64,000 nt of DNA from Chryseobacterium scophthalmum (lineage in GTDB: Bacteria > Bacteroidota > Bacteroidia > Flavobacteriales > Weeksellaceae): positions 372,001 to 436,000 of the forward strand of contig NZ_FSRQ01000001.1 in NCBI RefSeq assembly GCF_900143185.1, written 5' to 3'. Every line of letters starts with the position of its first letter. The first letter of the stretch is position 1. A program made the translations under genes and the position numbers. Below are positions 33,201 to 41,567 of the stretch, piece by piece. The notes below the pieces were generated by a model. That model saw only the letters and a list, made by a program, of their open reading frames with translations, did no database searches and had not been told where the DNA came from.

Positions 33201-34110
33201 GGAACATGATGTTATTAATTCTTTCCGTAAGGAAGACAATTCTTATTTTCTTTTAAAGCCTATTAAATCTGATGATCTTTATAAAACACTTAGACGTGTG
33301 GCACAAAATAATGTGATAGAAGTTATTGCTCCGCAACATTCTGAAAAAGACCAGATTTCTTTTATGAAAGAGCTAAATGTACTTCTGGTAGACGATAACC
33401 CGGTGAATATGGTTCTGAATAATAAAATGATGAAATCACTTATACCTGACGCACATCTTACAGAAGCGGTAAATGGTCTAGAAGCTGTGGAAGAATGTAA
33501 GAAAAAAGATTTCTCTATTATCCTTATGGATGTACAGATGCCGGTGATGAATGGTCTTGAAGCCACAAAACAGATTCGACTCTTACCAGGATACAAAAAC
33601 GTGCCCATTATTGGTGTAACTGCAGGAAACGTTCTGGGAGAGAAAGAAAAATGTCTGGAATCGGGGATGATCGATTTTCTACCTAAACCTTTGCGACAGG
33701 CAGATCTTTTGGAAATGCTCAAAAAACATATTGCTCCTGAAGGAGATAATGATGTTGAGACCACAGATGAGATGGTAATGGAGAAATATATCAATATTGA
33801 TTTGCTGAACGATCAGATTGGTGATAATGACGATTTCAAAGAAATATTTTTAAATCTTGTGATTAACGAGCTTATCCAGACAGAGAATAATATTGTTACC
33901 ATAGCAGCAGAAAAAAATGTTAACGATGCCAAAATGATTCTTCATAAGCTTAAAGGCACTGCCGGAACTGCCGGTCTTTTCAGGCTTTCAGACTGCGCAT
34001 TGAAATGGGAGAAAAAAACGAATGAAAATATAGATTTTTCAGCGATGGAGAAAGAAATAAAAGAAGAAATAACAATAGGATTAGATATTATAAAAAGCTT
34101 AATGAAATAA
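30202..34110 (+). CDS. Large hybrid histidine kinase (GAF, four PAS, HisKA, HATPase, REC, REC, Hpt)
   Basis: 1302 residues from the ATG at 30202 (MMKNILPDNEIERLKKLEFF); the frame is open from a TTG at 30148. Order: GAF (about 15-170; FAETACLIADCPASLIAIM, FYVGIPFIDDEGFALGTICVID in parts), four PAS/PAC units (about 185-290, 295-410, 415-535, 550-665), HisKA (NMSHEIRTPLNGVIGFS), HATPase_c (NAVKFTG, RDTGIGIP, GGTGLGLTI), REC1 (VLVVDDNEANR ... VILMDYHMP), REC2 (VLLVDDNPVNM ... IILMDVQMP) and Hpt (MILHKLKGTAGTAGLF). No membrane segment is seen. It is a soluble integrator of cytoplasmic cues with a full internal phosphorelay. The output protein is not obvious. Confidence 0.9.
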   Translation: MMKNILPDNEIERLKKLEFFDLLNLGKDPQFDVFAETACLIADCPASLIAIMESETQTIQSCIGLEIDSVARENTVCQYSIASGEVVIINDTLLDDRSKDNPLILEGGIRFYVGIPFIDDEGFALGTICVIDYKPRTIIESQITALKKLADVISKLLTAKRKTVYAEYFQQLFNISNNLICVLDDELKFKDFNPVVEKIFSLKKEEAIGLGFNQVFGEGNNNLSKFKDLSENNQEVSFTTSTVTEDGSSVIVEWLLKSNQELSEIFCFGINITAQTEEKRQLESSERRFRSFFENAIGLMSMHDMEGNIISVNEKGRETLHYSIDEVKNLNLRDLVPEHNWPSLNQYLDRINKNKEDFGTMILKAKNGVEQIWMYHNVVEIDEEGKPYVISTALNVTERMTLEKDLIQTKKMLEQTSSVAQVGGWEVNLKKDTVFWSQSTKEIHKISNDFQPNLENAIGFYKEDSRERVKFLFNRAVTEGVPYDDEFQLVRNDGVTIWVRVKGIPEFENGVCNRVYGIIQDIDVFKNMFLDIAKKEAMMQSFVTYVPVAVAMFDKDLNYISVSSRWRGEFKMDEADIIGKNLFVVSPNIPEERKEIYLAALQGKTYINEDFAISVDGKEEIQHFDLKVGPWYLSDNEIGGVIVSVKNITNSVHTNEELKNAKKMADIASKAKSEFLANMSHEIRTPLNGVIGFSDLLLKTPLNDIQTQYLNYINESGENLLNIINDILDFSKIESGKMELLIEKSDVYDMVSQVINVILYQSQKKNIELLLNIEQGLPKTLLLDESRLKQILINLLGNAVKFTGEGEIELKVEKLRMDDSNIALRFSVRDTGIGIPIEKQKHIFDAFTQENSSISKRYGGTGLGLTISNNILGYMGSHLSLISTPEKGSVFFFDIEIPYEISELKEDDDLAIKKVLVVDDNEANRIILQHMLTYKNIESTLAANGMEALQILLKGEHFDVILMDYHMPIISGLETIDKIKQLFNERNETSPLVILHTSSEEHDVINSFRKEDNSYFLLKPIKSDDLYKTLRRVAQNNVIEVIAPQHSEKDQISFMKELNVLLVDDNPVNMVLNNKMMKSLIPDAHLTEAVNGLEAVEECKKKDFSIILMDVQMPVMNGLEATKQIRLLPGYKNVPIIGVTAGNVLGEKEKCLESGMIDFLPKPLRQADLLEMLKKHIAPEGDNDVETTDEMVMEKYINIDLLNDQIGDNDDFKEIFLNLVINELIQTENNIVTIAAEKNVNDAKMILHKLKGTAGTAGLFRLSDCALKWEKKTNENIDFSAMEKEIKEEITIGLDIIKSLMK

Positions 34111-34223
34111 AATAAAAAGCAATGATAATTCTGATTTTAGAATATAAAAAGTTGATTATCAATAAATTTAGCATTAGTTGTTAAAAGTAAGGCACGCTAT
34201 TATTTTAACCCTCAATGTTAAAA

Positions 34224-34294
34224 AAGCAATTGATATATTAAAAGAAAAAGATGTTGATTTGGCAATTACCGATGCCATGATGCCTTTTGTTTAA
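34224..34294 (+). pseudogene. Receiver-domain fragment
   Basis: In frame from about 34226 the sequence reads AIDILKEKDVDLAITDAMMPFV and then stops. This is the segment around the phospho-Asp of a receiver domain. The upstream half is not readable in the same frame and nothing follows. It is a clear relic of a response regulator or hybrid kinase. The rest of 34111-34584 shows nothing else. Confidence 0.6.
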
Positions 34295-34584
34295 GGAATT
34301 TAAATTCTTTCTGCATTACAATCCTAAAAATTTCGAAAAGAATTTAAAAATAAAGTAATTAAAATTTTATCGTAGATAAAATCCTTGTGCCTAAAAACTG
34401 TTTATACTAAAAATTGCGCCTTTGCGATTACCAACTATTAAAGTTTAAATAAGCTTAATATAAAGAACCTGTCCGTACAAAGTGATTTTACATAAAATCT
34501 TCTGAAGGTAGGGGAGAAGAATCTTGTTGTAATCTACAAGATCCAACGATTCCCCGGGTTGATAAAAAAGGAATAATAGAATGT

Positions 34585-35229
34585 TTACTGATTATACAGC
34601 CTAAGAATCTCCACCAATTCTGGTACGGATCGTATTTTAAGCTTCTCAAACAGCCTGTTTTTGTAAGTACTGATCGTCGATGAATGGAGATTAAGTTGAT
34701 TAGAAATTTCTTTGAGGGGAAGACCTTCTGCAATCTTATTGGCAATTTGCAATTCGCGGTCTGATAGCGCTTCAAAGGGTGAATTTTTTGTTGTGCCGTT
34801 CAATGATTCTAAAAACATCGCTTCTTTTACTTCGTCACTTGCATATCGCCCAGTATTAAGCATCGCTGTCAAAGCCGTTTCAATTACTGCATTGGAGCTT
34901 TGTTTGCTTAGATAACCACCGGCACCCATTTTTAGATAACGTATTGCATACAAATCTTCGTCTTGAGAAGAAAATACGAGAATTCTTAAGTCGGGTTGAT
35001 GCATTTTTAGGTAATCGATCGCTTCCTGCACAGTACCATTAGGCATATTAACGTCCATAATGGCCAGATCCAATTCTTCTTTCTGAATTACTTTGTACAG
35101 CGATTTATAATCCTCAACTTCTGTAATTATTGCTGTAGGTAAGAGTCGTTTGATGGTTTGTATCAAACCCATCCGTACGATACCGTGATCGTCTGCTACA
35201 ATAATACGAACATTTACTTTTAAAGCCAT
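34585..35229 (-). CDS. NarL/FixJ-type response regulator
   Basis: 214 residues. Receiver domain: RIIVADDHGIVRMGL with phospho-Asp59 in LAIMDVNMP, and Lys in GGYLSKQS. LuxR-type HTH near 148-210: LSDRELQIANKIAEGLPLKEI and NLHSSTISTYKNRLFEKLKI. The ATG overlaps the stop of the upstream kinase (TAATG), a strong sign of a cognate pair. It is the closest DNA-binding regulator to the pilus-like locus that begins 1.2 kb upstream on the same strand, so it is one candidate for the factor that binds the ACTACA sites there; that link is inference. Confidence 0.92.
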   Translation of the reverse strand: MALKVNVRIIVADDHGIVRMGLIQTIKRLLPTAIITEVEDYKSLYKVIQKEELDLAIMDVNMPNGTVQEAIDYLKMHQPDLRILVFSSQDEDLYAIRYLKMGAGGYLSKQSSNAVIETALTAMLNTGRYASDEVKEAMFLESLNGTTKNSPFEALSDRELQIANKIAEGLPLKEISNQLNLHSSTISTYKNRLFEKLKIRSVPELVEILRLYNQ

Positions 35230-35963
35230 TATTCAGTAAATTTATTTAAAAAAAGGGAAACCGTAGTACCTTCATTTTCAGCGGAAATGATTTGGATGTT
35301 TCCATGCAGCAAGGATACAAAATTTTTAACAATTTTCAAACTTAATCCAACTCCTTTTTCGCCAGAAGTTCCCTGAAATATAGGGTTATCGTAAGTGTAG
35401 ATCGCAGATACATATTTTTCAGGCATTCCCGTTCCAGAATCGATGACAGAAAGGATGACCTGATCACCTTCTGTAGCTTCCTGCAGGCAGATATCTTGCC
35501 CAGGCAAAGAGTATTTCACTGCATTATTGAGAATTTTGTCTAAAACATATTCAAGCAACAAGCGATCGGTTGTAAGAAATGCATTGGGATTTCCTTTAAA
35601 ATAAAATTTAATGCTTTTTTCTTTTAATTGATCAGCATATTTTTCTTCGAAATGATGAAAAAGATCAGTCACCATGATTTTCACAGGTTTAATCTTAAAG
35701 TCTCCGTATTGTGTTTTTAACCAAGCGGTGCTGTCCTGAATAGTTTGCAGATTCTTTCGTGCATCGCTTTTTATCTGCGGCAATAGTTTGAAAAAATCTT
35801 CCTCACTAATGGTCTTATCTTCCAGCGCTTCTATAAGCCACAGAAAATTTCCAAACATTTCTTTTGAATCATGAGACAATATCGAAATCAGTCCGTTCTT
35901 AAAATTGATTTCGTTTTCCAGTCTTTCGATTTTTAATTGTAGTTCGTTGATTTGGTCATTCAT
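35229..35963 (-). CDS. Compact soluble sensor histidine kinase
   Basis: 244 residues. A short coiled coil (1-25) leads into an unusual phospho-acceptor helix SILSHDSKEMFGNFLWLIE (His31; Asp-Ser-Lys-Glu replaces the common ExxTP). HATPase_c: DKILNNAVKYS (N box), VIDSGTGMPE (G1), GEKGVGLSLKIVKNFV (G2). There is no sensor domain, so the input must come from a partner protein. Its stop overlaps the NarL-type regulator start by 1 bp. Similar kinases in Bacteroidota have the HD-S/T-like acceptor helix of the HisKA_3-like or HPK-variant groups. Confidence 0.85.
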   Translation of the reverse strand: MNDQINELQLKIERLENEINFKNGLISILSHDSKEMFGNFLWLIEALEDKTISEEDFFKLLPQIKSDARKNLQTIQDSTAWLKTQYGDFKIKPVKIMVTDLFHHFEEKYADQLKEKSIKFYFKGNPNAFLTTDRLLLEYVLDKILNNAVKYSLPGQDICLQEATEGDQVILSVIDSGTGMPEKYVSAIYTYDNPIFQGTSGEKGVGLSLKIVKNFVSLLHGNIQIISAENEGTTVSLFLNKFTE

Positions 35964-36021
35964 AAATTAAGCATCATGGGCTTTAAAAAATCGAATCCAG
36001 TATTTTTTAAAGTATAGTTTA

Positions 36022-36250
36022 TTATTTATTTTTTTCGATTTCTATGCCAAACCATTTTTGAATCATCTCTTTAATAAAGGTTTGGTTAAAAAGTCCGGCA
36101 TTCCTGCTTTCAGAAACTTTTCTTTCTCACAGAAAGACTCCCATTGTCAGTGCAATAATAGCTATTTTGATGGTTTTTTCCAATAGTTTTTTGGGGTTGT
36201 TCCAATGCTTTTGAGGTGAGGCATCTGAATATCCATATTAATAAGATCTG
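36022..36250 (-). pseudogene. Decayed receiver domain of a response regulator or hybrid kinase
   Basis: Minus-strand reading gives DLINMDIQMPHL, later IAIIALTMGV, then CEKEKFLKAGMPDFLTKP and, after a one-base frame change, FIKEMIQKWFGIEIEKN and stop. These are the phospho-Asp loop, the strand-4 Ala/Thr segment and the Lys-Pro loop of a receiver, in the right order but in different frames with internal stops. It is therefore a pseudogene. It and the fragment at 34224-34294 flank the intact kinase/regulator pair. Confidence 0.72.
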
Positions 36251-36335
36251 TTACATACGAACGGGCTTTACAAGTCGATTTCCTTTTTCTAATTTGTAAT
36301 ATACATACATTAAATAAATATCGGAACAGATTTAC

Positions 36336-36369
36336 AAAAAAAAGACACGACGCTACATAAGTAGCGTCG
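36336..36369 (-). terminator. Terminator of the pilus-like operon
   Basis: CGACGCTAC and GTAGCGTCG form a perfect 9-bp stem with a 4-nt loop (36348-36369). On the minus strand a run of T follows (complement of 36336-36343). It lies about 65 nt beyond the stop of the last gene in the unit (477-residue protein). Confidence 0.85.
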
Positions 36370-36433
36370 CGAATAGTATTTTTATTTTTCTAATGGTTTC
36401 AGTTCTAGTAAAGAATAGTTTTAGTAGGAAGTA

Positions 36434-37867
36434 TTAAATTGCTGTAAAGCTATAATAAACATTGATGGAGTATGTAGTATTTTCTTTCCCTACCAAACTT
36501 TGGGCACCTGCAGGTGGTATAGTGTATCTTACGTTCAGCTCCCGATCTAAAACAGGTGTTCCGTTAAAAAGTATTTTTTGAGGAGTTTTTGATAATGGAG
36601 TATCTACAGAACTTCCATCTACACCAATTTGTAAAATGTTGGAATTGATGTCGGTCTGCAAGCCGCCTTTCTTGAAATAATTTTCGTCTGATTTTACATA
36701 CAGTTCAAAACTCTCATTATTGGACAATACAATTTGGTTTGGAATTATTTGTGACTGACCATTGGTGTAATGGGCAGCTGTATTAAAATTAAAGTTTACA
36801 TTTCTCCCGGAACTTGGAATGGTGATCTCCGACCGAGGAAGTACCTTCAATTGAACAGCTGTATTTTGCAAATTGTTAATAGTATTATCTGTACTTGCAG
36901 CATTGAAGTTCAATTCAAAAGTATAAGTTCCGGCTTCAAAAAAATAGTTCTTAAAATCTTCCGCCGACACATAGAGCATTGGCGTGAAGCTGTTTCTGTT
37001 TCCCGCTGTAACACTGAAATTAGCCGGGGAAAAATTCTGAAAATTGGCAGATAAAGATTTGGTCGTAAGTGGAGATCCATTACTACCTAATTTAATATTT
37101 GCTATATTTCTGCTTCCCGGAACACCTTTAGAAGAAGTGAACTGAATATTCGCGGAAGTAGCTTTTGCCCATAAATTAAAATCAACCGTATTCGCGATTT
37201 CCGTATTCCCCAAATCCCACACCCGTGTGTTTGTATTGCGATATTCATTCAAAGAAGATATTTCAATATATTTTGTTAAAGAGGTTGTGATCCATCGTAT
37301 CGATGAGGGGATAACTAAAATTGTTTTAAAATTACGTGGTGTAAAGTCGGTATAATTCTGAGTGATATCCATGGAGTAATTGCCTGCACGGAACGCATTC
37401 GCATTAAATTGCGAAGCGGGAATTTTAAATGTAAAATTGATATTCCCTCGGTTGAATCCACCCCCAAAACTGGTCGTTGGCGGTTCAAACCATCTTAAAG
37501 CGCTTGTACTGAAAGACTGAAAACCCGGTAAAGAACCCGAAAGTCCTACAGATGGCAACTGCCCCCCCATACTTTCTAACTGCCATAAAAGAACAGAAGT
37601 TGGTAAAGTGAATTGTGAAGTAGAAGAGTGTGTAAAAGATGGTCCGGATGTAGAGGTAAAGGTTGGAGCTACCGGTCCAATTCCGAAAAAGCCATAATCC
37701 CAATTTGTTCTGTTGGTATTCATTACCCTTGTAGGTACTGAAGTAAATTCAGTCCTGTTAAAAATATTATTTTCAGGAATCGACAGGTACACATCCTGAG
37801 CTTTTGTGACTGTAGACCCGCAGAACACGGTAAAAATTCCTATTAGAAAAGCCCTCGTCTTTTTCAT
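36434..37867 (-). CDS. Putative fibre-tip protein with a C-terminal pilin-like domain
   Basis: 477 residues, signal peptide MKKTRAFLIGIFTVFCGSTV.. (cleavage near TKA-Q24). The N-terminal ~340 residues are beta-rich and unrecognised. The C-terminal part (about 343-477) aligns with the pilin-like proteins encoded upstream: IPSSGRNVNFNFNTAAHY with their VDFNYVTAADY, LNVRYTIPPAGAQSLVGK with LNLDYTIPAAKSSSSDILGK, and TTYSINVYYSFTAI with GTYTQTVTYTATAL. A unique N-terminal domain plus a pilin domain is the layout of tip adhesins in chaperone-usher fibres. It is the last gene of the unit, 10 bp after the usher-like gene. Surface adhesin is the inference; the ligand is unknown. Confidence 0.72.
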   Translation of the reverse strand: MKKTRAFLIGIFTVFCGSTVTKAQDVYLSIPENNIFNRTEFTSVPTRVMNTNRTNWDYGFFGIGPVAPTFTSTSGPSFTHSSTSQFTLPTSVLLWQLESMGGQLPSVGLSGSLPGFQSFSTSALRWFEPPTTSFGGGFNRGNINFTFKIPASQFNANAFRAGNYSMDITQNYTDFTPRNFKTILVIPSSIRWITTSLTKYIEISSLNEYRNTNTRVWDLGNTEIANTVDFNLWAKATSANIQFTSSKGVPGSRNIANIKLGSNGSPLTTKSLSANFQNFSPANFSVTAGNRNSFTPMLYVSAEDFKNYFFEAGTYTFELNFNAASTDNTINNLQNTAVQLKVLPRSEITIPSSGRNVNFNFNTAAHYTNGQSQIIPNQIVLSNNESFELYVKSDENYFKKGGLQTDINSNILQIGVDGSSVDTPLSKTPQKILFNGTPVLDRELNVRYTIPPAGAQSLVGKENTTYSINVYYSFTAI

Positions 37868-37877
37868 ACTTTTAAAT

Positions 37878-40679
37878 TTAAAACTTTTTCACCTTAATGG
37901 TGGTGTCTTTCTTCTTATATTCAAAAACCACGGTTTCTGAAAAACCTTCTTTTGTTACCTGAATAGTTTGGTTGGGTTGTGTATAGCTGTATTTGTCATT
38001 TTCAATATAAAGGTTGTATTTTCCTTCTTTCAGGAAAAACTCAAACTCATTTTTTTGGTTGACCACGGCGGTATGAATCACGCCATCTTCACCTTTTGCA
38101 TATACCACTATTCCGGTTACATCTGTTTCCAAAACATCGTAGGCTTGTTTGATCTCTGTTAATTTCCCACTTACCTTACTATTTTTTACCAGACCCACTT
38201 TGCGGTTGATATTGCTATTTACCATAATTACAGGATCCATCATTAGTCGGGCACCCGCATTTTCGTTCACCTTCACCGTGTAGATACCTTCAGGCACATT
38301 CTGAAAAACTACTTTTCCGTTTTTATCTGTCAGTGCAACAAAATTGTCCAGTTTCACTATTTCATTGGCAAGAACCGATTCACCCGTCTCTAGAAGCCCA
38401 TTAGAATTTTTATCTTCAAATAACTGGAACGTCACTTTATGATTTCCGAGAGCCGTGGCTGCGGCAAAATATTTTTTAATTCCAAACCTGAACTGGTAAA
38501 AATTGCCACTGCTTGCATAAGCTGTAGATTTATAACCGGAAAAATTAAAATAGCCTGTTGAAGACCATGAAGGCGAAATCTTATATTCCAGATTACCACT
38601 GATATTGCTGTTTAAGTTTTTATAAAGTTCCGAATAGTAAGTTCCAGCCGTTAAAGATCCGCTCAGATTATTTTTAAGCATCTGAAAATTATACGAGGCA
38701 TATACATTGTAGTTGGCAAAATTACGGTCTACATCGTAATAAGAATTTAAATCAAAAACATTAATTGCGTTCCACTGAGCCGTTCCGTTGAGTGAGAAAG
38801 ATTTATACCTGTAAGACAAGGTTGTTCTCAGACTGTTGAACCAATCGTCCTTATTGTTGTCTTTTGAATAAGAATATTCTGCTGTCCAGTTCAATCCGTG
38901 AGCACCAAACGTTGTGCTTATGTTGGCTTCCATTCGATACGAAAAAAGTTCCTGCGATGAGTAAAAATTAGCTGTTTTCTGCTTTTCAATTTTTGGAGAC
39001 AATAGGAAATTCCACTTCTTTACAGCAAACTGGTAACCTGATCCCAATACTTCTGTACTATTGAAATAATAACGCAAATTAGACGTGTTATCAGGTTGGA
39101 TTGGCGTGCTCTGGAAACTTAGGAACTCCGGATCTACCTGTGAATTCTGATATTGTATAAAAGCGCGCTGAGAAGCAGAAAATTGTCGGCCGATTCGCTG
39201 ATTTGAAAAAAAAGATCCTCTTTTGATTCCCGCATAACTTTTGGTAGCAAAGGAATTAAGAGACTGTATATCCCATTTTCCTATTTTTCCCTCGTAATTG
39301 GCTCCCATTGAAGCTCCTGCGTTTTCATCTTTGTTCACTAGACCTTTTTCGTTACTGAAACCTAACTCAGTGCGGATTGTGTGTTTATCGTTAATTAATA
39401 ATGATGTCGTTGCGTTCGCCACTTGTGTATCTACATTAAAGCGCGGATCATGGTCGAATAAATAGGATACTTTCCCAGTAAAGGATTTAGCATTCCCAAA
39501 ACTATATTTTCCACCCACTATTTTAGATCCTTCTGTTTGTTGGAAATAGGTTCCATATAGGTTGTAATTATTTTCCAGCGCAAGAACTTCAATCTGATTA
39601 TTTTTACCAAATTTAGTAGAAAGCTTCCCACCTCTCCCAAAAACCGGGTAGTCGTAATCGTTACTATTAACATTCCCAACTCGCAATACTGTATTTTTTC
39701 TCTCCAGTTCCAGCCAGGTATCGTATAGATTATAAAGGCCTTCTTCATGATAGTAATCTGCACCAATATTGAAACGAGATTTCAAATTTTCATTCACTCG
39801 AAACGTTGTATTTCCTCTCAATTGAAGAAAATTAAAACCTGAACTGTTTTCGTTATAGGCAATTTCTGCAAAATTACTTCCATTCACCGCTTCGTTTCCT
39901 CTGGCAATTTGCCTGTTGTTTGATAAAATGACTAAGTATAACGTGTTGCTTCCTACAATTTCATTATTAAGCAGATCTGTTGCGGTTGCATTAATATTAA
40001 ATTCCGGGAAAAGCGTATTCTGTTTTCTGACTGTAATTTTGATCTCAACCGTTTGTTTTTCTAAACCTTCCAGAGATAGTGTTTGTTGTTTTGATATCAT
40101 TTCCAAACCATCAGGAATGGATTGCAAATCAATCTTAACGGTTCGTTTACTATAACCTTGGTTTTCTACGATCAGCAGGATTGAGGAGTCGGGAGAATTA
40201 GGATTAATGAAATTTTCATACGATGCCGTATAAATTGCAATATTTTTGTTCTCGTCTTTGGCAACGAAGAATGAGGCACTTTCAGTTTTGGTGACCGTTG
40301 GAGTGGTGTACGAAACCTGGAATTTGATTTCATTAGATTTCAGTTTCATAAAATCTACATTGGCTATCAGTTTCACAGGAAGATTCTTAGACTGACCGGC
40401 AACTAATGTAAAGTCATTTTTGGGATAGAAAAGTAAACCCGGATATTTTTCGTCAGGTATTATATTCTGAACGGTAATTTCTTCAGAACTTTTATTCTCA
40501 ATAACCAGGAAATTAGTAAAAGTAGAACCTTTTTCAACAGCTACATTGTTGTTTTCAAAATGGATTTCTATATCCTTTTTTTCCTGCGCAAAGGCAAACG
40601 AACAATGCAAAAGAACAATTGCAAAAAATAAGATTGTTCTTCTTAGGATTGATATCGGCATTCCATTTTGTGGTTTCAA
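37878..40679 (-). CDS. Usher-like outer membrane beta-barrel protein
   Basis: 933 residues, signal peptide ending HCSFAFAQ. Residues about 30-250 are immunoglobulin-like strands (IEIHFENNNVAVEKGS ... LVIENKSSEEITV; SKRTVKIDLQSIPDGLEMI). About 265-745 is a long amphipathic barrel rich in aromatic girdles (LQLRGNTTFRVNENL, YRYKSFSLNGTAQWN). The C-terminal ~180 residues hold two small beta domains of the SdrD/carboxypeptidase-regulatory type (FEDKNSNGLLETGESVLANE; TDKNGKVVFQNVPEGIYTVKV). This N-domain/barrel/C-domain order mirrors fimbrial ushers, though no PapC signature is obvious. It lies between the chaperone and the tip-like gene, with only 10-11 bp gaps. Confidence 0.7.
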   Translation of the reverse strand: MKPQNGMPISILRRTILFFAIVLLHCSFAFAQEKKDIEIHFENNNVAVEKGSTFTNFLVIENKSSEEITVQNIIPDEKYPGLLFYPKNDFTLVAGQSKNLPVKLIANVDFMKLKSNEIKFQVSYTTPTVTKTESASFFVAKDENKNIAIYTASYENFINPNSPDSSILLIVENQGYSKRTVKIDLQSIPDGLEMISKQQTLSLEGLEKQTVEIKITVRKQNTLFPEFNINATATDLLNNEIVGSNTLYLVILSNNRQIARGNEAVNGSNFAEIAYNENSSGFNFLQLRGNTTFRVNENLKSRFNIGADYYHEEGLYNLYDTWLELERKNTVLRVGNVNSNDYDYPVFGRGGKLSTKFGKNNQIEVLALENNYNLYGTYFQQTEGSKIVGGKYSFGNAKSFTGKVSYLFDHDPRFNVDTQVANATTSLLINDKHTIRTELGFSNEKGLVNKDENAGASMGANYEGKIGKWDIQSLNSFATKSYAGIKRGSFFSNQRIGRQFSASQRAFIQYQNSQVDPEFLSFQSTPIQPDNTSNLRYYFNSTEVLGSGYQFAVKKWNFLLSPKIEKQKTANFYSSQELFSYRMEANISTTFGAHGLNWTAEYSYSKDNNKDDWFNSLRTTLSYRYKSFSLNGTAQWNAINVFDLNSYYDVDRNFANYNVYASYNFQMLKNNLSGSLTAGTYYSELYKNLNSNISGNLEYKISPSWSSTGYFNFSGYKSTAYASSGNFYQFRFGIKKYFAAATALGNHKVTFQLFEDKNSNGLLETGESVLANEIVKLDNFVALTDKNGKVVFQNVPEGIYTVKVNENAGARLMMDPVIMVNSNINRKVGLVKNSKVSGKLTEIKQAYDVLETDVTGIVVYAKGEDGVIHTAVVNQKNEFEFFLKEGKYNLYIENDKYSYTQPNQTIQVTKEGFSETVVFEYKKKDTTIKVKKF

Positions 40680-40690
40680 GACTTAGTTTT

Positions 40691-41488
40691 TTAAAATTTA
40701 AAGTTTTTTTCGCCTACGCGTAAATCATTTGAGCCTGCCATTTTAATAATAGCCACACCAAGAAAGTTCCCTGAAATGTTTTCCGGTAAAGAAAACTGAA
40801 CGGTCTGATCGGTATTGGGAAGCATTGAGATAGAAATTGCGGGTAATTTTATTTCCTTACCACTTTCAGTATTGGTCAATTCAAACTCAACGGTTGCATC
40901 ATTGATGGTATTTCCATCGTTATGGATGCTTACTGCTACTTTTTTGTTTGCCACATTCTCATTATTCACCTCTGAAATATTGGTAATATCCAAACTTTTT
41001 GTCTGGTTTCCAGGTGGTGTATAAAAGATGTGAAGTCCAACCTCAAATAAGGTAATAATACCAATTCCGTTCTGAATACGAGCCTGATCTGCCTGCTGAG
41101 GAAGTTGGGTGAAAAATAACATGCTGTTTGTAACAGACTTTGATGCGTTTGCAGGAATCTGCATGGTTACTACAATCTCCTTTGTACTTCTCGCAGGAAC
41201 CGTTACTGAGTTTTCTAAGGTAGAGACCCAAGCTGCATTAGAAGTTTTTGAGCTTCCTGCTTCAAGATAAACTTTATTTCCGTCTTCTTCTCTAACCCAA
41301 TCTTTATAGTTGAGATTAAAAACATAATCTTTTTCTGAGCTGTTTTGAAGCGTGACTGTCTTTGTCACTTTTTCTCCCGGGTTACCAGTAAAAAACAAGC
41401 GCGTAGGCGACATCGAGATACTTTGTGCCAGAATTGAAGAAGACCCTGTAAGAATAAAGAAAATGAAAATGTAAATAAACTTGCGCAT
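40691..41488 (-). CDS. PapD-like periplasmic chaperone
   Basis: 265 residues with a signal peptide (MRKFIYIFIFFILTGSSSILAQ). Mature N-terminus SISMSPTRLFFTGNPGEKVTKTVTLQNSS has the 'xxPTRxxxxxG...xxxxxxxNxS' pattern of pilus chaperone domain 1. Then NYKDWVREEDG, VTVPARSTKEIVVTMQIP and FFTQLPQQ match the conserved strands, including the alternating-hydrophobic donor strand before domain 2 (about 150-265). Such chaperones fold subunits by donating a strand. It precedes the usher-like gene by 11 bp and follows pilin-like gene P1 with no terminator, so it is likely co-transcribed with P1. Confidence 0.75.
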   Translation of the reverse strand: MRKFIYIFIFFILTGSSSILAQSISMSPTRLFFTGNPGEKVTKTVTLQNSSEKDYVFNLNYKDWVREEDGNKVYLEAGSSKTSNAAWVSTLENSVTVPARSTKEIVVTMQIPANASKSVTNSMLFFTQLPQQADQARIQNGIGIITLFEVGLHIFYTPPGNQTKSLDITNISEVNNENVANKKVAVSIHNDGNTINDATVEFELTNTESGKEIKLPAISISMLPNTDQTVQFSLPENISGNFLGVAIIKMAGSNDLRVGEKNFKF

Positions 41489-41567
41489 GGTGTAAATTGT
41501 TTAAAAATAAAGATCCCCAAAACTACTGAAAACGTAGCAAAAGAAAGCTTTACAGACTAAAAAAATA

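Noticed and set aside
33279..33794. 171-codon minus-strand ORF
   Set aside because: It lies opposite the REC2 domain of the large hybrid kinase; Ser/Phe-rich shadow without motifs.
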